From: Epsilonproteobacteria bacterium 4484_65 | GTDB lineage: Bacteria > Campylobacterota > Campylobacteria > Campylobacterales > Sulfurovaceae | Assembly: GCA_002085305.1 (NCBI GenBank) | Contig: NATJ01000003.1 | Span: forward strand, 1 to 20,993 | Direction: 5' to 3' | DNA length: 20,993 bases | In this document: positions 1 to 5,395 of the stretch, piece by piece | How the letters are laid out: each line of letters opens with the position of its first letter | How positions within the stretch are numbered: position 1 is the first letter of the stretch | Program-made: the position numbers and the translations under genes | Notes under the pieces: generated by a model | The model's input: the letters and a program-made list of their open reading frames with translations, nothing else | Told to the model about the DNA's origin: nothing | Databases searched by the model: none

Positions 1-936
1 CCTATGGGTGGTTCCGGTATTGCGGTCTATCAAAAGATCAAAGAGGTCTATGATCTCAATATGGATATCGTCAACCCCTATGTCGACCCCACCTTCAGTT
101 TTATGAGTTGTGATCATGACGGCAAGATACGCATGGACTGCTCTTCACCTTTTGCTATGGCTTCACTGATATCGCTTAAAGAAAAGTATGACATCGCCTT
201 TGCCAATGACCCTGATTTTGACCGCCATGGCATCGTGACACCCAGCGTAGGCCTTATGAACCCGAACCACTATCTGTCTGTGGCTATCTGGTATCTCTTT
301 TCCCATCGTAAAGCATGGCGCAGTGACCTTCGCATCGGGAAGACACTTGTGTCAAGTTCTATGATTGACAGAGTTGTCAACTCCTTAGGTAAAGAGGTTT
401 ACGAAGTACCCGTTGGTTTCAAATGGTTTGTTGATGGACTCTTTGACGGTACACTTGGATTTGGAGGGGAAGAGAGTGCCGGTGCTTCATTTTTGCGTCA
501 TGACGGAAGCGTCTGGTCTACCGACAAAGACGGTATCATCCTCAACCTCCTTGCAGCTGAGATCAAAGCCATCACAAAAAAAGACCCCGGAGAGATCTAT
601 GGGGAATTTGAAAAAGAGTTTGGAAAGTCCTACTATGCCCGCATCGATGCCCCGGCAACACCGGAGCAAAAAGCACTGCTTAAAAATCTCTCTGCCGAGA
701 ACATCACCTCAACGACACTGGCAGGTGAGACGATCATCGGAAAATATACCGAAGCCAGCGGCAACGGAGCAAAGATCGGCGGGCTAAAGGTCAGCACTGA
801 AAACGGATGGTTCGCTGCACGTCCTTCAGGGACAGAAGATATTTACAAGATCTATGCCGAGAGCTTTATTTCAACAGAACATTTAAAACAGATTCAGGAA
901 GAAGCCAAAAAGATCGTTCTGGCTGCGATAGCATAA
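1..936 (+). CDS. pgm: Phosphoglucomutase (alpha-D-glucose phosphate-specific), 3' part
   Basis: Interconverts glucose 1-phosphate and glucose 6-phosphate in the cytoplasm, linking glycolysis/gluconeogenesis to glycogen and surface-sugar synthesis. The frame is open at the left edge (a Pro codon precedes the first visible Met), so this is the C-terminal ~311 residues of a protein that is about 546 residues in E. coli. Seen: the metal-binding loop DPDFDRHG (about residues 69-76 of the visible part), the sugar-specificity motif GGEESAG (about 154-160), and the C-terminal phosphate-binding RPSGTED. The stretches [14 protein letters not shown] and [16 protein letters not shown] match the bacterial Pgm family rather than PMM/PGM or GlmM. 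The active-site serine lies outside the window. The next gene has its own promoter region and riboswitch, so it need not be co-transcribed. No clear terminator is visible after the stop codon. Confidence 0.95.
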   Translation, partial: PMGGSGIAVYQKIKEVYDLNMDIVNPYVDPTFSFMSCDHDGKIRMDCSSPFAMASLISLKEKYDIAFANDPDFDRHGIVTPSVGLMNPNHYLSVAIWYLFSHRKAWRSDLRIGKTLVSSSMIDRVVNSLGKEVYEVPVGFKWFVDGLFDGTLGFGGEESAGASFLRHDGSVWSTDKDGIILNLLAAEIKAITKKDPGEIYGEFEKEFGKSYYARIDAPATPEQKALLKNLSAENITSTTLAGETIIGKYTEASGNGAKIGGLKVSTENGWFAARPSGTEDIYKIYAESFISTEHLKQIQEEAKKIVLAAIA

Positions 937-1029
937 TCTATGCTCTTCTTTCGTTTCAAATCTTCACGGTAAAACTTTTAAAATGAGTATTTAACTAAGG
1001 ATTTAATCTATTTTATTCATAAGATGTAA

Positions 1030-1053
1030 TACAATTATGAATATTATTATACT
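1030..1053 (+). promoter_or_regulatory. Candidate promoter for the riboswitch transcript
   Basis: In the 272-base gap after pgm, the AT-rich stretch before the aptamer holds two possible -10 hexamers, TACAAT at 1030-1035 and TATACT at 1048-1053. Either would start RNA upstream of the aptamer; the second would start it near 1060. No good -35 box is present at the right spacing, which is common in Campylobacterota, where -35 conservation is weak. The choice between them is a guess. Confidence 0.35.
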
Positions 1054-1076
1054 AAATTATTGATTGTTAAAAAGAA

Positions 1077-1144
1077 AAGCCAAACTATTTGTGAAAATAG
1101 GACGGAAAGCCTACGGGTCTCTTTAGAGAAAGCCGGGTTACCTA
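1077..1144 (+). promoter_or_regulatory. Cyclic di-GMP-I (GEMM-I) riboswitch aptamer
   Basis: The segment follows the GEMM-I consensus in order: G-C-CAAAC (1079-1085), a perfect 6-bp stem CTATTT/AAATAG (1085-1090 with 1095-1100) capped by the GNRA tetraloop GTGA (1091-1094), GGACGGAAAGCC (1100-1111), a second stem containing TCTC/GAGA (1119-1128), then AGCCGGGTTACC (1131-1142). The usual core pair is G in GGCAAAC with C in GACGCAAAG; here it is C (1080) with G (1105), a compensating swap that supports real structure. The base aligned to the ligand-contacting G20 of the Vc2 aptamer is G (1079), which favours c-di-GMP over 3',3'-cGAMP, although that alignment is from memory. The P1 closing helix is AT-rich and could not be resolved. 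The 3' strand is shared with the terminator that follows. Confidence 0.88.
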
Positions 1145-1166
1145 ATAGGGGTAATCTGGCTTTTTT
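1131..1166 (+). terminator. Intrinsic terminator forming the riboswitch expression platform
   Basis: AGCCGGGTTACC (1131-1142) pairs over 12 bp, with two G-U wobbles, with GGTAATCTGGCT (1150-1161) across a 7-base loop, and is followed by a T run (1161-1166). The left arm is also the conserved 3' strand of the c-di-GMP-I aptamer, so the two folds exclude each other. Ligand binding should hold the aptamer and block the terminator, predicting read-through (an ON switch) into the 201-residue gene. Confidence 0.85.
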
Positions 1167-1208
1167 AGTTTAAATGCTGAATAACTCTTTACGAGGTCCG
1201 AAAAAGAA

Positions 1209-1814
1209 ATGACGAAATTATCACAGGAACAAAATTTATTAATTTTAAAAATGCTTATGAGCGCAATTAATGAACTTGAAGCAAAAAAGGAAAAATTGGG
1301 TTTTTTTCAATCTAAACAGAAAAAAAATATAGAGTTTAGAATAGAAGCCATACATCAGATCGGTGACCAATTTGATTCAAAATTAAATATAGATCTATCC
1401 AGTCTTTCTGAAATAGACATTACAAATATATTGATAATTTTAACAGCTTACTCTGAAGAGTATAATACTCCTGAAGATAAAGAAATGTATCTCTCCCTCT
1501 TAAAAACTATTCATACCATCAAAACATCCAGGGAAGAACCTATGATTCCTGTAATAGAAAAAACTGAACTATCCGGTATAGAAAGAATGCAACATATAGC
1601 AGAAGATATCATTGATACTATTATTAGTACAAATAAACACATCAGAATAGATGAAAGCTATGAAGATTTCATAAAGGTTTTTGAAAGATTTCCCAGTTTT
1701 AAAAAATATAATAAAGCATCAACCATTGTCATACATAGAGAAGATAGATCATATAAAATTTACATTGCAAAAGAAGAAAATAGCTTTTCAGCATATTGGA
1801 ACTTGCAACAATAG
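1209..1814 (+). CDS. Unrecognised 201-residue protein under the c-di-GMP riboswitch
   Basis: I do not recognise the family. The protein is soluble-looking, with no signal peptide or membrane segment. The N-terminal half is charged and helical (LSQEQNLLILKMLMSAINELEAKKEKLGFF), followed by a Leu/Ile/Ser-rich helical stretch and an acidic middle. The last ~35 residues look like a short beta-rich unit (STIVIHREDRSYKIYIAKE) ending in SAYWNLQQ. There are no cysteines and no visible catalytic motif. The ATG at 1209 has a weak ribosome site (GAGG at 1193-1196, 12 bases upstream). The codons are AT-rich (Lys, Ile, Glu, Asn), unlike pgm and the nuo genes, which could mean transfer. It is the only gene between the riboswitch and a convergent tRNA, so it is the switch's single obvious target. 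A role in motility, adhesion or biofilm would fit c-di-GMP control but is not shown. Confidence 0.8.
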   Translation: MTKLSQEQNLLILKMLMSAINELEAKKEKLGFFQSKQKKNIEFRIEAIHQIGDQFDSKLNIDLSSLSEIDITNILIILTAYSEEYNTPEDKEMYLSLLKTIHTIKTSREEPMIPVIEKTELSGIERMQHIAEDIIDTIISTNKHIRIDESYEDFIKVFERFPSFKKYNKASTIVIHREDRSYKIYIAKEENSFSAYWNLQQ

Positions 1815-1830
1815 ACTATAAATAGAGAAG

Positions 1831-1907
1831 TGGTACACCCATCAGGATTCGAACCTGAGACCTTCGGTACCGCAAACCGATGCTCTATCCAGCTGAGCTA
1901 TGAGTGC
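1831..1907 (-). tRNA. tRNA-Arg, anticodon GCG
   Basis: The reverse strand folds as a 77-base cloverleaf with encoded CCA. The acceptor stem is GCACTCA with TGGGTGT (G-U at pairs 1-72 and 5-68). The D arm is GCTC-AGCTGGATA-GAGC, the anticodon stem TCGGT/ACCGA and the T arm TCAGG-TTCGAAT-CCTGA. The anticodon loop TTGCGGT gives anticodon GCG, which reads Arg CGC/CGU. The D loop carries the A of GGATA, an arginine identity base. Most bacteria read these codons with an ACG (inosine) tRNA, so GCG is notable. The 3' end lies 16 bases from the stop of the convergent 201-residue gene. Confidence 0.93.
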
Positions 1908-1928
1908 ACAAATGTGTTGAAGAGCGCA

Positions 1929-1957
1929 ATTTTACCCAAATTTACTTTATTTTTCAA
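1929..1957 (-). promoter_or_regulatory. Promoter of tRNA-Arg
   Basis: On the minus strand a -35 box TTGAAA (1957-1952) and a -10 box TAAAAT (1934-1929) are separated by exactly 17 bases. Transcription would begin about 15 bases before the mature tRNA 5' end at 1907. The -35 box overlaps the last codons of the broken ung gene, so this edge of the pseudogene is still under promoter constraint. Confidence 0.75.
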
Positions 1958-2576
1958 GTAAATTCATGCTTCCAAACAATTTTAACGCTTTTTCATTCGA
2001 AATAAACGTATGATTATACGGATGTTCCAACTCTATGGTTTCAAAGTTTTCCAAGGCTTTGTATGAACGGTCTCCATGATCTGACATGTTTTGTAGAACT
2101 TTTTTTATCTGTAAAGATCAATGCTGTATTGAGAAGAAGGACACCATTTTTTTCAAAATTGATTCTGAGTTCATCTATGGAAGTATGGAAGTAATGAGTC
2201 TTGCTTTATCGACTCTAGAGATAGCCTCTTGGGATAGATCTTCTCTCTCAAGATCACCTCTGGCCAACAGTGCCATTTTTACAAAGTTTCGTAAACTTGT
2301 AGCACGGTTTACTTCTTTACTCAATCCTGTATCAGAAAAAATGCTTTCAACTTTTGCATCGATAAAAGCATATCCCTTCGCACTCTCTTTACGAGGGTAA
2401 GGGTCTTGCCCAAAAAGGATATATTTTACTTCATGACGGGGAAGTGTTGTAAAGGCATTAAGATACTCTTTCCGGGCAGGAAAGTACTCACTGTCCTGTT
2501 CAAGAAAGTCACGATATGATCTGTCCAACTTATCATACGCCCCAGAAAGTAGCGCTTGCCAACTAGGATGAGGCAT
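1947..2576 (-). pseudogene. ung: Uracil-DNA glycosylase, inactivated by two frameshifts
   Basis: The intact part (2576 to about 2190) carries the family 1 UDG active-site block FGQDPYPRKESAKGYAF and the later TSLRNF. The frame then stops at 2175. The rest of the protein continues in another frame: IDELRINFEKNGVLLLNTAL, then KHVRSWRPFIQSL. After a second break it resumes with ETIELEHPYNHTFISNEKAL and ends with stop TAA at 1949-1947. Break 1 is an 8-bp tandem duplication (2176-2191); removing one copy restores ITSIDEL. Break 2 is an extra base in the CC at 2051-2052; removing it restores SLENFETIE. The repaired protein would be about 207 residues. The ATG at 2576 overlaps the upstream gene by 14 bases; a TTG at 2591 is a less likely start. 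It is the last gene of the pssA-mqnP cluster. A truncated product of about 134 residues could still be made, but it would lack the C-terminal half. Confidence 0.9.
2176..2191. repeat. 8-bp tandem duplication inside ung
   Basis: TATGGAAG is present twice in direct tandem (2176-2183 and 2184-2191, plus strand). A single copy restores the UDG reading frame exactly, so the second copy is the frameshifting change. Such short direct repeats can also be lost again by slippage. Confidence 0.9.
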
Positions 2577-2880
2577 TTTTGATCTTGTCAAATTTGATGA
2601 TAAGTTCTATTCTGCTTGTAGGGATACCCAGTTTTTCAGAGATGCTCTCTCTACTCTCTCCTGCATCTATAAGCTGCATTACCTCGTCGTGTGCCGAAAA
2701 GTTTTCTATGACATCTTTTACTGCGACCCGTGATGCCTGGAGATTGGAGATCGTTATATCTTTCACTTCCATGATCTCTTGTAATGCTCTGTTCTTGGCT
2801 GCAAGTTTTTTATTGTTATCGTACAGATAAAAAATCACCCCTGTCAATAAAAGAACCAATCCTAAAAGTATATATTCCAT
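2563..2880 (-). CDS. Small membrane-anchored protein with C-terminal helix-turn-helix-like domain
   Basis: A 105-residue protein of unknown function. Seen: one N-terminal membrane helix (about 3-20, EYILLGLVLLLTGVIFYLY), a charged coiled-coil-like segment (21-50), and a C-terminal unit (62-100) with the pattern HDEVMQLIDAGESRESISEKLGIPTSRIELII. The C-terminal unit resembles a homeodomain/resolvase-type helix-turn-helix, such as those in short proteins annotated DUF2802 or DUF6115. The likely layout is an inner-membrane anchor with the HTH in the cytoplasm. The start is firm: a full GGAGGT ribosome site (2893-2888) lies inside the end of the preceding gene, and the ATG directly follows that gene's TAA. 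Its end overlaps the ung pseudogene by 14 bases. Translation is probably coupled to the prenyltransferase upstream. The function is not known to me. Confidence 0.85.
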   Translation of the reverse strand: MEYILLGLVLLLTGVIFYLYDNNKKLAAKNRALQEIMEVKDITISNLQASRVAVKDVIENFSAHDEVMQLIDAGESRESISEKLGIPTSRIELIIKFDKIKNASS

Positions 2881-3771
2881 TTATAGCACCTCCATAATGA
2901 TGAAAAGTAAAAAAACAAATCCCAGGTAGCCATTGACCGTAAAAAAGGCTTTGTCAATCTTTGTAAAGTCTTTGTTGACAAGATAGTGTTCATACGTCAA
3001 CATGACTGCAGCAAAAAGTACTGCCAGTTGTGCCCATAGACCAAGGTGGGCAGCAGTCACGAACCAAGCCCAAAACAGTACAGCCAAAAGATGAAACACT
3101 CTGGCGATCCACATTGTCTTTTTCGCACCAAAACGTGAAGGAATGGAGTGCAGATCATTGGCTTTGTCAAATGCCATGTCTTGTAAAGAGTAAAGCAGGT
3201 CAAACCCTGCTACCCAAAACATGACACCTAGTGCAAGATAAACAGACCATACTGTTATCTCACCTGTAACAGCTACTACACCTGCTATAGGAGCCAAACC
3301 TAAGCTTACTCCCAATATAAGATGTGCCAAGGCAGAGAAGCGTTTAAAAAGTGTATAGGCTCCAAGTATAAGCAAGATGGGCACTGAGAGTTGAAATGCC
3401 AATGTATTAATGAAATATGCCACTCCTATAAAAATAAGTGCATTGATAATAATAAAAAGTACCATTTGAGTATTGGATACCCTGCCATCTACAGAGGGCC
3501 GTCCTTTTGTTCGAGGATTGAGTACGTCAATATCTCTGTCAAGATAACGGTTGACACCCATTGCAAAGTTTCGGGCACTTATAGCTGCCAGTGTTCCCAG
3601 GAACAACAACTTCCAGCCAAACCAGCCAGAACCATTCTCTAAATAGGAAGCTACAAGCATAGCTATAAAAATAAATGGCAATGAAAATACCGAGTGCTTA
3701 AACATCACCAATTCAGAGAAGTGGTTTAGCTTCTCAACAAATACATTCCTTTTTAACTCTTCACTCTTCAT
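2881..3771 (-). CDS. mqnP: UbiA-family prenyltransferase, probably MqnP of the futalosine menaquinone pathway
   Basis: An integral membrane aromatic prenyltransferase of 296 residues with about eight or nine hydrophobic helices. Both Mg-prenyl-diphosphate motifs are present: N74-x3-D78-x3-D82 (NRYLDRDID) and D198-x3-D202-x3-D206 (DMAFDKAND). Conserved PRTKGRP follows the first. UbiA-like proteins in Campylobacterota normally attach the isoprenoid tail during futalosine-route menaquinone synthesis; that specificity is inferred from the lineage, as no other mqn gene is in the window. Menaquinone would be the acceptor for the complex I encoded further right. The ATG at 3771 lies inside a 7-bp tandem-repeat tract, so the first six codons (MKSEEL) may be repeat-derived. 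The family core starts near VEKLNHFSELVMFKHSVFSLPF. The gene follows pssA after 24 bases. UbiA proper is the alternative name. Confidence 0.88.
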   Translation of the reverse strand: MKSEELKRNVFVEKLNHFSELVMFKHSVFSLPFIFIAMLVASYLENGSGWFGWKLLFLGTLAAISARNFAMGVNRYLDRDIDVLNPRTKGRPSVDGRVSNTQMVLFIIINALIFIGVAYFINTLAFQLSVPILLILGAYTLFKRFSALAHLILGVSLGLAPIAGVVAVTGEITVWSVYLALGVMFWVAGFDLLYSLQDMAFDKANDLHSIPSRFGAKKTMWIARVFHLLAVLFWAWFVTAAHLGLWAQLAVLFAAVMLTYEHYLVNKDFTKIDKAFFTVNGYLGFVFLLFIIMEVL

Positions 3772-3795
3772 TTCTAATTTCTCATTTCTAATTTT
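3754..3795. repeat. Heptanucleotide tandem tract between pssA and mqnP
   Basis: Read on the minus strand from 3795, the sequence divides into six 7-base units: AAAATTA, GAAATGA, GAAATTA, GAAATGA, AGAGTGA, AGAGTTA. It fills the whole 24-base gap after the pssA stop and runs into the first codons of mqnP; the ATG (3771-3769) is inside unit four. A 14-base double unit is repeated almost exactly. Two other 7-bp-period tracts flank miaA. Confidence 0.75.
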
Positions 3796-4350
3796 CTAAG
3801 GGTGTGGAATTTTTAATTTACTGTTTAAAGCCCAGGCAATAACAAGAGCCAATCCACCGATCACGTAACTACTACCTATAATATCGTAAGAAAAAAGCAG
3901 GTAGAGTACCCAAAGAAGTATGGCTCCCAAGGGTGTAGGTACCCCTACGAAGTACTTGGCAGCTTCTCCTACTTCTGCTTCTATATTGAACTCGATCAAT
4001 CTCCTTAGTCCAGAAATGATATAAAAGATAAAAATAAACCCTAAAATAAACTCCTGAACTCCTGAACTCTCTTTTGTAATAGCGTAGTAAAGCAGAAATG
4101 ATGGCATCACGACAAAAGAGATAAAGTCAGCGTAGCTGTCAACCTGTACGCCAAACTCTGTTGAGAGGTTATATTTTCTTGCAACTTTCCCATCAGCAAT
4201 ATCCAGCGCACCAGCGATCCATGCTAAGATGATAGCCGTAAAAAAATCACCATGCACAATGAAATGTATCGCAATTAAACCCGCAGCGATATTTCCAAAA
4301 GTGATAAGGTTTGCAATATTAAAACGGTTGTTTTTGTCAAAAAGATCCAT
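3796..4350 (-). CDS. pssA: CDP-diacylglycerol--serine O-phosphatidyltransferase
   Basis: Transfers phosphatidyl from CDP-diacylglycerol to serine at the inner membrane, the first step towards phosphatidylethanolamine. The CDP-alcohol phosphotransferase signature is complete: D50-x2-D53-G54-x2-A57-R58-x8-G67-x3-D71-x3-D75. Several hydrophobic helices follow. At 184 residues it matches the short Gram-positive-type PssA fold (about 180 residues), not the unrelated E. coli enzyme. Another CDP-alcohol phosphotransferase is possible from the motif alone, but the start region (NIANLITFGNIAAGLIAI) fits the PssA class. The start at 4350 has a good ribosome site (AAGGA about 6 bases upstream). It is the first gene of the minus-strand cluster pssA-mqnP-small HTH-ung and diverges from miaA. 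Confidence 0.88.
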   Translation of the reverse strand: MDLFDKNNRFNIANLITFGNIAAGLIAIHFIVHGDFFTAIILAWIAGALDIADGKVARKYNLSTEFGVQVDSYADFISFVVMPSFLLYYAITKESSGVQEFILGFIFIFYIISGLRRLIEFNIEAEVGEAAKYFVGVPTPLGAILLWVLYLLFSYDIIGSSYVIGGLALVIAWALNSKLKIPHP

Positions 4351-4375
4351 TCTTTTCCTTCATTTATTAGACTGT

Positions 4376-4381
4376 ATTTTA
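4376..4381 (-). promoter_or_regulatory. Candidate -10 box for the pssA cluster
   Basis: TAAAAT on the minus strand lies about 25 bases before the pssA start codon. No convincing -35 is present 17 bases upstream; the expected place is occupied by the 7-bp repeat tract at 4384-4411. Confidence 0.45.
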
Positions 4382-4383
4382 CC

Positions 4384-4411
4384 CTCTTAACACTTAACCC
4401 TTATCTCTTAA
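4384..4411. repeat. Heptanucleotide tandem tract in the pssA/miaA divergent promoter region
   Basis: Four 7-base units on the plus strand: CTCTTAA, CACTTAA, CCCTTAT, CTCTTAA. On the minus strand the unit is a rotation of AGAGTTA, the same heptamer seen as unit six of the tract at 3754-3795. The tract sits between the two divergent -10 candidates, so changes in copy number would alter promoter geometry. Confidence 0.7.
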
Positions 4412-4423
4412 CAGTCACTGTGG

Positions 4424-4429
4424 TATGAT
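4424..4429 (+). promoter_or_regulatory. Candidate -10 box of miaA, very close to the start codon
   Basis: TATGAT ends only 6 bases before the miaA ATG at 4436, so the transcript would begin at or next to the start codon. No Shine-Dalgarno sequence is visible upstream, consistent with a leaderless message. No other start fits, because the P-loop begins at residue 11. Confidence 0.4.
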
Positions 4430-4435
4430 TACAAC

Positions 4436-5332
4436 ATGGAAAACATCAAACAATTAGCTATCATCGGTTCAACTGCATCAGGTAAAACTTCACTTGCTGT
4501 AAAAGTTGCCAAACATATGAATGCCTATATTCTTTCACTTGATTCACTCTCTATATATAAAGAGATAGATATTGTATCTGCTAAGCCCAGTAAAATGGAA
4601 CAGGATGGAGTTCAACATTTTGGCATAGACTATATCTATCCTAATGAGGATTTTGATGTTACGACCTTTATAGAGCTATATAATGATGTATATGCTAAAT
4701 GTTTAAAAGAGTGTAAAAATCTTATAATTGTTGGCGGTACAGGTTTTTATTTGAAAATGTTAATTGAGGGTGTGAGTCAATTGCCGGCTATCAGTGAAGA
4801 CAGTAAAGCTAAAACAAGTAAATATTTATTACATCTTCCAGAAGCATATAATTTACTTTATACTCTGGATTCTGAGCATATGTCAAAGATCAAAAGCAAT
4901 GACTCTTATCGTATAGAAAAAGCACTTAATATTTATTTTGAAACTAAGATGACGCCTTCAGACTATTTTAATGCTTATCCTCCGATACCTACTATTAAAT
5001 CTTCTTTACCTATTTATCAGATTGAGTGGGATAAAGCTATCTTGCGCCAACGTATATCATTACGTACAAAATTGATGGTTGAAGAGGGTTTAATAGATGA
5101 AATATGTATGTTGGAGAAAAAATATACACGTAAGCCAAATTGTATGAAAGCTATTGGTATTAAAGAGACATTGGCATATTTAGATGGCATATATACTAAA
5201 GATGAAATGATAGAAAAGATCACTACAAATACAACTAGGCTCGCCAAGAGACAAAAAACATTTAATAATTCTCAGTTTGATAATGTTTTTAAAGGGAGTG
5301 TTGGAGAGTTGGAAAAAAAGTTACTATTGTAG
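4436..5332 (+). CDS. miaA: tRNA dimethylallyltransferase
   Basis: Adds the dimethylallyl group from DMAPP to A37 of tRNAs that read codons starting with U, the first step of ms2i6A synthesis. Seen: P-loop GSTASGKT (11-18), the catalytic-Asp block LDSLSIYKEIDIVSAKPS (Asp at 36), and GGTGFYLKML (100-109). The later IGIKETLAYLDG and the C-terminal TRLAKRQKTFN match the tRNA-binding end of the family. The length of 298 residues is close to the ~310 of other bacteria, so it looks intact. The start is forced by the P-loop position. The codon use is more AT-rich than in the nuo genes. It stands alone on the plus strand, divergent from pssA and convergent with nuoN, with a 7-bp repeat tract on each side. 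Confidence 0.94.
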   Translation: MENIKQLAIIGSTASGKTSLAVKVAKHMNAYILSLDSLSIYKEIDIVSAKPSKMEQDGVQHFGIDYIYPNEDFDVTTFIELYNDVYAKCLKECKNLIIVGGTGFYLKMLIEGVSQLPAISEDSKAKTSKYLLHLPEAYNLLYTLDSEHMSKIKSNDSYRIEKALNIYFETKMTPSDYFNAYPPIPTIKSSLPIYQIEWDKAILRQRISLRTKLMVEEGLIDEICMLEKKYTRKPNCMKAIGIKETLAYLDGIYTKDEMIEKITTNTTRLAKRQKTFNNSQFDNVFKGSVGELEKKLLL

Positions 5333-5341
5333 TTTCATCAA

Positions 5342-5361
5342 GGTCGGTAAACCGACCCTAC
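5342..5361 (-). repeat. REP-like element: GTAG tetranucleotide plus hairpin
   Basis: On the minus strand the 20 bases from 5361 read GTAG, then GGTCGG-TTTA-CCGACC, a perfect 6-bp hairpin. A GTAG tetranucleotide directly 5' of a short hairpin is the known layout of REP sequences mobilised by RAYT (TnpA-REP) proteins. It is not followed by a T run on either strand, so it is a weak terminator at best, although it lies between the convergent ends of miaA and nuoN. Only one copy is in the window. Confidence 0.5.
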
Positions 5362-5362
5362 T

Positions 5363-5390
5363 GAACGCTCAACGCTAAACGCTGAACGCT
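5363..5390. repeat. Heptanucleotide tandem tract between miaA and nuoN
   Basis: Four 7-base units on the plus strand: GAACGCT, CAACGCT, AAACGCT, GAACGCT. On the minus strand this is AGCGTTN, one base from the AGAGTTA unit of the two tracts to the left. It ends 5 bases before the nuoN stop codon. Confidence 0.75.
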
Positions 5391-5395
5391 TTTAT

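Noticed and set aside
1077..1144. Aptamer considered as a cGAMP (GEMM-Ib) or other riboswitch class
   Set aside because: The base aligned to the ligand-contact position is G rather than the A typical of cGAMP-selective members. The GNRA hairpin and GACG-AAAGCC order fit GEMM-I and no other class I know. Ligand choice still needs a direct test.
2086..2400. Plus-strand open frame of 104 codons with Cys-rich start
   Set aside because: Antisense to the ung pseudogene, with no ribosome site and no family resemblance. The minus-strand frames give clear UDG motifs.
5342..5357. Hairpin after miaA considered as an intrinsic terminator
   Set aside because: The stem has only 6 bp and no T run follows on either strand. 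The GTAG-hairpin layout fits a REP-like element better.
3754..5390. Period-7 tracts considered as a CRISPR array or iteron origin
   Set aside because: The units are 7 bp with no spacers, in three separate short blocks, with no cas or replication gene nearby.
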